A stretch of DNA of 39,213 bases from Pirellula staleyi DSM 6068. GTDB lineage: Bacteria; Planctomycetota; Planctomycetia; Pirellulales; Pirellulaceae. The notes under the pieces were generated by a model. That model was given only the letters and a program-made list of their open reading frames with translations. It had not been told where the DNA came from and did no database searches. The position numbers and the translations under genes were made by a program. How positions within the stretch are numbered: the stretch's first letter is position 1; every line of letters starts with the position of its first letter. This document shows positions 8,412 to 14,785 of this stretch, piece after piece. The DNA is taken from the NCBI GenBank assembly GCA_945870455.1, contig CAMBSL010000026.1:1-39213 (forward strand), in the 5' to 3' direction.

Positions 8412-9530
8412 TTACTTTCGTCGAGTCCATAACAGAGGGTCTGGGATCGCGGCTCCCTCCATGGAATCCAAGAGAATTTCCGCGAGATGAGGCGACATGA
8501 GTGTTCCTTTCGAGCCAAGACCGTTCAAGCAATATAAATTTGGGTGCGACTCGTGTGGGCCAATCAATGGATGGCGATCGTAGCTCGCTGGCCGCACGGC
8601 CGCTCGCTGACCTAGGAATTGATGTTCACCAGCTGCAAAAGTGCCTGAGGTCATGGACTCCCAGCGATCCATCAATTGATTTCGAAATCGCCTGGCATCC
8701 TGATTGTTGTCACCTACGTCGTCGTGTAGAGCAAGCCGATCGTAGGTCGCGCCGATCAAAAATTGTTGTTCGCCGATCGGAACGGCCCAAGTGTGGCTAT
8801 GAAGGACATGCTCGCATTGAACTTGGTGACTTCGGACTCGGATGATATCACCGCGCGCGGGGTGGAGCGGCAAACGATCAAAGAAACGGTTTTTCCGAGC
8901 TGCGAAACCTTGGCAGAAGACCATTCGTTTTGCGGTTATCCTCAACGACTCAATCACAATAGAACCCGTAGAACTGATGGTGATCGCTTGATTGCAATCG
9001 ATGTCGGAAATAAAAAACATTCCGAGGGAATCAAAATAATGATGGGACGCGTTGAGATAGGCTGTCGTGTCTAGTCTTGCGGCCGGTTCGAGCTGACAAA
9101 TTCCATAGGGAGCGAGAATGCCAACGGCGTTGATCGCAGGAAAAATCGACGCGTGAATCCCACTCGACGTCTGTGTCCTTTCTGGATCGATCCATCGCGT
9201 TTGATACAGATCCTTTTCCTCTTGATTGCCGAGGACCTTCAGCGCGGGTGCGACGTGCCAAAAAGATTTGCCGGTGGTCTGTTCGATGCGGACATAAAAG
9301 TTCTCTGCGCTTGGATAGAAATCGTCCCATCGCCAGCTTGCTGCACCGCGTGAGCCGGTGACAGGAGTCACTAGCCCGGCAGCAACGCGCGACGATGTCT
9401 GAGGGTCGAGCCGATCGATAAGGGCAACGGACCAACCCCGAAAATGAGCTTGCCAGGCTATCGCGGTACCGGCCAAACCGGCTCCCAACACAATAAGATC
9501 AACGCACTTAATTTGTTGATTTCCTCGCAA
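8412..9530 (-). CDS. FAD-dependent oxidoreductase, DAO / MnmC-oxidase-like
   Basis: A 372-residue flavoprotein of the D-amino-acid-oxidase (DAO) fold. A Rossmann FAD-binding motif GAGLAG is at residues 16-21, and RVAAGLVTPVTGSRG follows where MnmC-type oxidases have their flavin-contacting loop. HPARGDIIRV and a C-terminal GLGSKGTLMSPHLAEILLDS complete the pattern. The best start is TTG 9530, because it places the expected ~11 residues before the first beta strand; no in-frame ATG is available there. The MnmM-type methyltransferase starts three bases after its stop. MnmC in E. coli fuses a DAO oxidase (cmnm5U to nm5U) to a methyltransferase, so I infer that this enzyme supplies the oxidase half. 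A glycine or amino-acid oxidase of other function remains possible. Confidence 0.7.
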   Translation of the reverse strand: MRGNQQIKCVDLIVLGAGLAGTAIAWQAHFRGWSVALIDRLDPQTSSRVAAGLVTPVTGSRGAASWRWDDFYPSAENFYVRIEQTTGKSFWHVAPALKVLGNQEEKDLYQTRWIDPERTQTSSGIHASIFPAINAVGILAPYGICQLEPAARLDTTAYLNASHHYFDSLGMFFISDIDCNQAITISSTGSIVIESLRITAKRMVFCQGFAARKNRFFDRLPLHPARGDIIRVRSHQVQCEHVLHSHTWAVPIGEQQFLIGATYDRLALHDDVGDNNQDARRFRNQLMDRWESMTSGTFAAGEHQFLGQRAAVRPASYDRHPLIGPHESHPNLYCLNGLGSKGTLMSPHLAEILLDSMEGAAIPDPLLWTRRK

Positions 9531-9629
9531 CGTTTGAGGCTGGAAAGGGAGGCAAGTTACCGTCGTGCATGCAGAAAACTAGAAGGACAGGAATAAACGG
9601 TAACCGAATCGACCCAAAAGACAAGGAAA

Positions 9630-11858
9630 TTGATTGCCAACGCAAGGCGACCTTTGCCTTTAGCTTGGGGCATTGGATATCATAACGATGTGCAGATTTT
9701 CCACAATTTCATCTCCAGGTTCGGTGTTGCGTTGGAACCCTTTCGACTCGCCTGTCCTCATTGCTCTAGCAAAATAGTTGTTCGTCACGAACCCTTGTTA
9801 GGGCAAACATTGCCTTGTCCGAAATGCCAAGGTGCGATCCTGGTTCCAACGGCCCCACCCGTGGGTAGCGAGTCAACGCCAGTCAAGATCACGACTGCGC
9901 AACGCGTTTCGCCTGCGGCGGTCCCTCAGCCGCCACAGAGAGTCGGGCCACATGTCATCAATTCGGGTGCGATCACCAAAGAAGGGGATCCGGATTGGGA
10001 AAACATGTTGGCCAGCGAGAACTTCACGATTCCAGTCGACACAGAAAACGATTCGACGTCGCGATTCCGACCTGTTAGCGATTCGGACAACTATGCTCTA
10101 GCCCCCATCGAATCGACGCCGATTCCATTTAACCCACTACCGACCTCAACGGACCCAACGCCGCTCCACAAACAACCTTGGCAAAGCAACAGTGTTGCCA
10201 AAAGGCGTCAAATTTTGACGTTAGTTATGATTGCAATCACGGGTTCCCTTGTGGCGATCGGTTGTTTCGTCGCGTTCATGAAAATGGTGGGTAGCGACCG
10301 CAGTACCCTTTCGGCGGGGAACGACGGAGCAACTACCGTCCCGAAGAATGCAACGGGAGTCATTCAAGACCAAGGAACCGATGACGCGGCCAAATCGGAA
10401 CCGAATGCAAGCGCCCAATCCAACACATCCACAGATCCAGACATGGGTGATTCACCCGAACCGACCGAGACCGCCGAAATGGTTGGAATTGAGCAGCCCA
10501 AGGTCGCCGTTCCTGAGGAAAAAAGGTCCGACTCAAGTCAAGCCTCGGCAACAACCCCGCCACCGATCGCAATCACACCACCTGCATCCTTACCAACCAT
10601 TGAGGACGACGATGCGTCAAGCGTAACCCTACCGCCTATCTTTGGTCAATTGTTAGGCGATGTTCTTGGCAAAGGTAAATCCATTCCGGATGCGGGCTTT
10701 GGAAAGAATGAATTGGCGGATGAGTTGGATGTGCAAAATGCCGAACTCTATATTGATCAAGTCTTTCATCCACAGGCAAAAGCGGTCCCAAGTTGGGAAG
10801 AAAAAGGTAAGCTGCAATTGCGCTCTCTCACGATCAAGGACACGAACTTTCTCAGGTGCATCGATTTCTTTGGGAGGATGACGGGAGTTGGGATCACAGT
10901 TGACTGGCAATCCTGTCGCATTGCAGGTATTGAGTTGACAAAACCATTGCAATTGGATTCGCAGGGCAAGTCGGTTGCCGAACTGGTTGCAGAAATCGTC
11001 GAAAACATGGGACTCGAATGGACGCTCGACAAACAAGGCTTGCCAGTCATTTCCGCCTCTCGCGCAGCGATGGAATCGAAGTTGCCGCTCGATTGGTCCG
11101 TACCGGACCTTTTTGCAGAAGGCTTCGAACAGCAGAGTTGCGATGCGTTGCTGCGATTGTGGGGGTATGAAGACGTGTGCAGCTTTTCGAGCGGACGCCT
11201 GCAATGGAATGAGCGAGCGACCCCCATCGAAAAAGCCAACGTGCAAGCCTCTCTCAACGCATTGGCTAGCCTTCGCAAACTGCGAGACGACCATCCATGG
11301 CAACCCAAAAATGAAATTCAAGCCATTTTCTCGACGGATCAATGGTACCGCAGTCTAGCCGCACTGAATCGCCAAGTCGGTATGTCTGTGATCATACCGG
11401 AACCGCGGCCCGTCGCCGATTTGCTGATGACGGCTGCAAAGGCAACGAATTTAAATGTGTGCATCGATTGGCAGAATACATGGAATCATGGTTTGATACC
11501 GAACAAACCAGCGACATCCGTGCTACGGGGGCGGACCTTTCCGCAGATAGCGAATCGTTTTTTGACGGATTATGCGCTGGATCTGATTCCCATTTCAGAA
11601 GACACGTTTTGGATCACGACGGGTGATGTTCGCCGCAAGATGGTTCGCGTCGTGCCCATTCGAATTCCGAAGGATTTGAAGCTGGAGGAGTTAAAGCAAT
11701 CATTGAGACTCATAGCGCCGCTAGGGCCAGACGATCGATCGCGGTTCAAGGTAATTCCAATACCTGGTACAATAGATCTTTTTTGGGCGAGAGTTTGCAG
11801 TCCAAGGGCTGATCAGGTCAATGACCCAGATTTGATCCTCAGCTTCGGCTGGCAATAA
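9630..11858 (+). CDS. Membrane-anchored zinc-ribbon protein with two STN-like repeats
   Basis: I do not recognise a named family. The longest frame starts at TTG 9630 (742 aa). GTG 9690 or TTG 9732 are alternatives, and 9732 would give MEPFRLACPHC, the usual spacing for this kind of zinc ribbon. CPHC (residues 42-45) and CPKC (63-66) form a zinc ribbon. A Pro/Thr-rich stretch precedes one transmembrane helix at about 195-218, followed by a disordered acidic Ser/Thr/Pro linker to ~340. The C-terminal part holds two similar segments, one with ITVDWQSCRIAGIELTKPLQ and one with VCIDWQNTWNHGLIPNKPAT, each followed by a helix and a beta strand. This resembles the STN/secretin short domain. The layout suggests a cytoplasmic ribbon and an exported sensor or binding part. 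Function is unknown. Confidence 0.7.
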   Translation: MIANARRPLPLAWGIGYHNDVQIFHNFISRFGVALEPFRLACPHCSSKIVVRHEPLLGQTLPCPKCQGAILVPTAPPVGSESTPVKITTAQRVSPAAVPQPPQRVGPHVINSGAITKEGDPDWENMLASENFTIPVDTENDSTSRFRPVSDSDNYALAPIESTPIPFNPLPTSTDPTPLHKQPWQSNSVAKRRQILTLVMIAITGSLVAIGCFVAFMKMVGSDRSTLSAGNDGATTVPKNATGVIQDQGTDDAAKSEPNASAQSNTSTDPDMGDSPEPTETAEMVGIEQPKVAVPEEKRSDSSQASATTPPPIAITPPASLPTIEDDDASSVTLPPIFGQLLGDVLGKGKSIPDAGFGKNELADELDVQNAELYIDQVFHPQAKAVPSWEEKGKLQLRSLTIKDTNFLRCIDFFGRMTGVGITVDWQSCRIAGIELTKPLQLDSQGKSVAELVAEIVENMGLEWTLDKQGLPVISASRAAMESKLPLDWSVPDLFAEGFEQQSCDALLRLWGYEDVCSFSSGRLQWNERATPIEKANVQASLNALASLRKLRDDHPWQPKNEIQAIFSTDQWYRSLAALNRQVGMSVIIPEPRPVADLLMTAAKATNLNVCIDWQNTWNHGLIPNKPATSVLRGRTFPQIANRFLTDYALDLIPISEDTFWITTGDVRRKMVRVVPIRIPKDLKLEELKQSLRLIAPLGPDDRSRFKVIPIPGTIDLFWARVCSPRADQVNDPDLILSFGWQ

Positions 11859-11939
11859 CGAGACAAGGACGTCACTATAAATGCTTGCTAATCAATCGAC
11901 ATCGTCAAACATAGGCGATCGGCAGACCAAAAACTACCA

Positions 11940-12019
11940 CGTAGCACAGGCTGCCAGCGCTGGCAGCCTGTAATAGTCAAAAAAAGCACAGGCTATTAGC
12001 GCTAGTAGCCTGTGCTACG
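11940..12019. repeat. Nested palindromic element with 13-bp inverted ends
   Basis: The outer ends CGTAGCACAGGCT (11940-11952) and AGCCTGTGCTACG (12007-12019) are perfect reverse complements. Inside lie a perfect 26-base palindrome at 11946-11971 and a near-perfect 30-base palindrome at 11986-12015, joined by an A-rich spacer. The whole can fold as one long stem or as two separate hairpins. It follows the zinc-ribbon gene and could terminate it, but the two-palindrome design is more like a REP/BIME-type dispersed repeat. Confidence 0.8.
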
Positions 12020-12079
12020 GGCTCGCAGACCCTGACACGTATCTACCCTGAATCATCTAGATAAGCTAGATCATCGATC

Positions 12080-12108
12080 TTGACTTTGTTTCGATCATTC
12101 TGCGATAA
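12080..12108 (+). promoter_or_regulatory. Possible sigma-70-like promoter upstream of the GT4 gene
   Basis: TTGACT at 12080-12085 is followed by a 17-base spacer and CGATAA at 12103-12108. The -35 box and spacing are good, the -10 box is weak. It lies about 70 bases before the glycosyltransferase start. This is pattern matching only. Confidence 0.25.
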
Positions 12109-12176
12109 CGACAGACGCACTTTGTGATTCTGGGCCAATAAGATCAATCGACTGACGACGTAGAGCCAATGGGAAG

Positions 12177-13589
12177 ATGACTTCGAACATTCGAAACACG
12201 TTTGCTCACCCACTTCCTGAGAGGATTTTCGTTGACGCTTCGCACACGTGCGCGTCGGGAAAAAATTCGGGAATTGAAAGGGTGGTACGAAGTCTCCTTG
12301 CTGAATGTGGGCATTGGTGTGAGTCCGACGGTCTTCCAGTCCCTCAGTCGGTAACACACCATGCTGGCCAATTTTTTTGCGTTGAGAACCAAGTAGAAAA
12401 ACAATTTATGCATGTCGCTTCGCTTGAAGCGAACGTCCGAAGCAAACTGCCGAATTGGTATTTGGGGCTTGCCGAACGTCTATGCAAAAGTCTGAAATAT
12501 CCTAGATTGAGGAAGTGGTTACTACCTGAGGCCGGTCACTTGGGATTGTTCAAAATACCGCACAACCTATACGACTCTTGGATTCGCCGAAATCTGCCTT
12601 GGAATTCGAGTGCAGTCGTTCCAAAGACTCAAGATTTGTTTCTGTTGCCAGACGCTTACTGGACAAGGCGCGGCGTTTGGGCAGCCGCTGAAGCGGCACG
12701 CGAGCAAGGTGCGACCATTGCGACGTTGATTTACGACCTGATCCCATTAACGCACCCTCAGTATGTTGGTACCAAACGCCAAGAGGGATTTCGACGTTAC
12801 CTTCATCAGGCCATTGAACACTCCGATTTGATCGTTGCAATATCGCGCACCGTTCAAGAAGATGTCGAGGCTTATATTCGCGATCATCGCTGCCAATTCA
12901 ATCGTATACCGTCAAGTGTCCACCATTTTACGTTGGGGGCCGAATTGAGCTTGGTCCAAGGTGAAGTTCGACCGGCTGTGCTTGAGCTCTTTTCGGTGGA
13001 TGCTGCGGTTACCAAACAAAAGAACCCTTACTTGATGGTCGCGACCTTCGATCCACGCAAGAATCATCATTACCTGCTCGATGCTTTCGATATACTTTGG
13101 AAAACTCGCACTGACTTGAGGTTGTGTCTGATCGGTCGAGTTGGATCGCTGTGCGAGGATGTGATTCAACGGATTCGAAGTCATCCGGCCTTGAACAAGC
13201 AACTGTTCGCATTTTATGACATTCAGGATTCGGAACTTCAACACTGCTACCAGACTTGTCGGGGAGTTATTTTTCCGTCGATCGTAGAGGGCTTTGGGCT
13301 ACCGATCGTCGAATCCCTTTGGTTTGGAAAACGAACATTTGCCAGCAACACGCCGATCCACCGGGAAGTAGGAAAAAACGATTGTGTCTATTTCGACTTA
13401 GAATCGCCAAGCTCACTTGCAACCGAAATTGAGAAATGGGAATTGATTGCTGACACGCCTGCCCATCAACTTCCAACGCGTAGGCCCACAACTTGGACGG
13501 AGAGCAGCAAGCAATTAATGATGCACTGCTTGAACACGTTTCGCCTGCTTCGGACCGACTCGGACAGAGTGCATAACAAAGCAGCTTGA
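12177..13589 (+). CDS. Glycosyltransferase, GT4 family (group 1)
   Basis: A 470-residue GT-B glycosyltransferase that would move a sugar from an activated donor to a glycan or lipid acceptor in the cytoplasm. The N-terminal acceptor domain starts with RIFVDASHTCASGKNSGIER, a pattern seen in group 1 enzymes of O-antigen or capsule loci. The linker region has the typical LIYDLIPLTHP. The donor domain contains NPYLMVATFDPRKNHHYLLD, and the E-x7-E motif is intact in EGFGLPIVE near residue 370. ATG 12177 is the start, with a weak GGAAG ribosome site. No other glycan gene adjoins it, so donor and acceptor cannot be guessed. It stands alone between two repeat-filled gaps. Confidence 0.85.
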   Translation: MTSNIRNTFAHPLPERIFVDASHTCASGKNSGIERVVRSLLAECGHWCESDGLPVPQSVTHHAGQFFCVENQVEKQFMHVASLEANVRSKLPNWYLGLAERLCKSLKYPRLRKWLLPEAGHLGLFKIPHNLYDSWIRRNLPWNSSAVVPKTQDLFLLPDAYWTRRGVWAAAEAAREQGATIATLIYDLIPLTHPQYVGTKRQEGFRRYLHQAIEHSDLIVAISRTVQEDVEAYIRDHRCQFNRIPSSVHHFTLGAELSLVQGEVRPAVLELFSVDAAVTKQKNPYLMVATFDPRKNHHYLLDAFDILWKTRTDLRLCLIGRVGSLCEDVIQRIRSHPALNKQLFAFYDIQDSELQHCYQTCRGVIFPSIVEGFGLPIVESLWFGKRTFASNTPIHREVGKNDCVYFDLESPSSLATEIEKWELIADTPAHQLPTRRPTTWTESSKQLMMHCLNTFRLLRTDSDRVHNKAA

Positions 13590-13633
13590 TGTCGGGAGTA
13601 GGCATTGTCATTTGTCATTGGTTGGCCACCCCC

Positions 13634-13793
13634 CTGAGAGTTTTCTCCCCTCGCCCCGGTACTCCGGGGAAAGGGGGTAGGAGAGTGAGGGGCGAACCAC
13701 GTATCATCCCCAGGATACAATGGCGATTCCAATGCACTCAGCCCCTCATCCCCAGCCCTTCTCCCCTGAGTACCGGGGAGAAGGGAGCAAGAA
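13634..13793. repeat. Inverted pair of GC-rich palindromic arms, copy 2
   Basis: The left arm (about 13634-13693) contains CCCCGGTACTCCGGGG, and the right arm (13742-13793) contains CCCCTGAGTACCGGGG, each able to fold alone. The two arms are also roughly reverse complementary to each other across a ~50-base spacer. The right arm ends in GGGAGCAAGA, as in copy 1 at 571-613. The conserved arms and unrelated spacers suggest a repeat family rather than chance. Confidence 0.8.
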
Positions 13794-13830
13794 TCTATTG
13801 GTCATTGGCAGTCGGGACGGCTAGCCTAGC

Positions 13831-13900
13831 CAAGAACCAAGAACCAAGAACCAAGAACCATGAACTAAGAACCATGAACTAAGAACTAAGAACTAAGAAC
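13831..13900. repeat. Ten-copy heptamer tandem repeat
   Basis: Ten direct copies of a 7-base unit with consensus (C/T)A(A/T)GAAC fill this stretch: four CAAGAAC, then CATGAAC and TAAGAAC in alternation, then TAAGAAC copies. The ordered variants show stepwise duplication. It lies in the gap upstream of nagB. The seven-base period would shift a reading frame, so it is unlikely to be coding. Confidence 0.9.
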
Positions 13901-13987
13901 AACTGCTCACACTGGCAAGCATTGCTAGACTCGGATAAAGTGTTTAGGTCTTTGTTCGCACACTGCCCTACGATAGGAAATTGAATT

Positions 13988-14785
13988 TTGCGAGTTGTGA
14001 TTCTAGACTCATCCGATCAAGTGACGAATTTCGCGGCCGACATGGTATGCGAGGTGATCAACACCCGAACTCAAAGCAGTACGCCAGCCGTTCTGGGGCT
14101 AGCAACCGGCGGAACTCCGTTGGGACTCTATCGCGAACTCATCCGCCGTTGCACACGTGGGGACGTCTCATTCCAAAATGTGGAGACTTTCAACCTGGAT
14201 GAGTACGTTGGTGTTGAGCCGTCCAGCCCGCAAAGCTACCGCTATTACATGCTCGAAAATCTATTCTCGCATGTCGACATCGACTTGGCGCGTACGCATG
14301 TCCCCGTAACTTGGAACGTAGATCTTGAGCAAAGCGCAGTCCATTTTGAACGAAAAATCGAACAAGCGGGTGGCATCGAGTTGCAGATCTTGGGTATTGG
14401 TTCTGATGCGCACATCGGATTCAATGAAATTGGATCTTCGCTAGGCTCGCGAACTCGGGTGAAGACGTTGACACAGCGAACTCGCGATGACAACGCTCGC
14501 TACTTCGATCGCGCGGACCAAGTTCCGCGAACCGCCCTTACCATGGGGATTCAAACGATTCTCGAAAGCCAATCGATCTTGTTGCTGGCGACGGGCGAAG
14601 GCAAATCACGCGCGATCCGAAATACGATCGAAGGACCTATCACCGCATCGGTACCTGCAAGCGTGTTGCAACTTCACCCAAATGTCACGCTCGTAATCGA
14701 TCAGCCCGCATCGGTCGAGCTTGCCAATCGCGACTACTACTTGGAGTCCGAACGCAACCGAACCGGCTTTTCCCGGTCGTCTTGA
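13988..14785 (+). CDS. nagB: Glucosamine-6-phosphate deaminase
   Basis: Converts glucosamine-6-phosphate to fructose-6-phosphate and ammonia, the last step feeding amino sugars into glycolysis. The 265-residue length is normal. The start is TTG 13988, giving MRVVILDSSDQVTNFAAD as in known NagB, with AGGA nine bases upstream (13975-13978). Phosphate-binding LATGGTPLGLYREL, the catalytic FNLDEYVGV, and the ring-opening/catalytic GIGSDAHIGFNE (Asp, His and Glu all present; the usual Gly before His is Ala) are intact, followed by SRTRVKTLT. It stands without other nag genes. Its 3' end overlaps the convergent helicase gene by 49 bases. Confidence 0.92.
   Translation: MRVVILDSSDQVTNFAADMVCEVINTRTQSSTPAVLGLATGGTPLGLYRELIRRCTRGDVSFQNVETFNLDEYVGVEPSSPQSYRYYMLENLFSHVDIDLARTHVPVTWNVDLEQSAVHFERKIEQAGGIELQILGIGSDAHIGFNEIGSSLGSRTRVKTLTQRTRDDNARYFDRADQVPRTALTMGIQTILESQSILLLATGEGKSRAIRNTIEGPITASVPASVLQLHPNVTLVIDQPASVELANRDYYLESERNRTGFSRSS

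Larger units (their letters stand above)
11859..12176. other. Intergenic region with a nested palindrome
   Basis: This 318-base gap contains the palindromic element at 11940-12019 and otherwise no gene I can support. A possible promoter for the downstream glycosyltransferase is noted separately. Minus-strand frames across 12043-12413 have no coding signature and overlap the glycosyltransferase. Confidence 0.5.
13590..13987. other. Repeat-filled intergenic region before nagB
   Basis: The 398-base gap holds the second copy of the GC-rich inverted arm pair and a heptamer tandem repeat, both listed separately. The small plus-strand frame across 13586-13882 is made of these repeats and is not a credible gene. 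The last ~85 bases before nagB should contain its promoter; I see no convincing boxes. Confidence 0.55.

Noticed and set aside
13831-13900. Possible CRISPR array
   Set aside because: The units are contiguous seven-base copies without spacers, and no cas gene is nearby.
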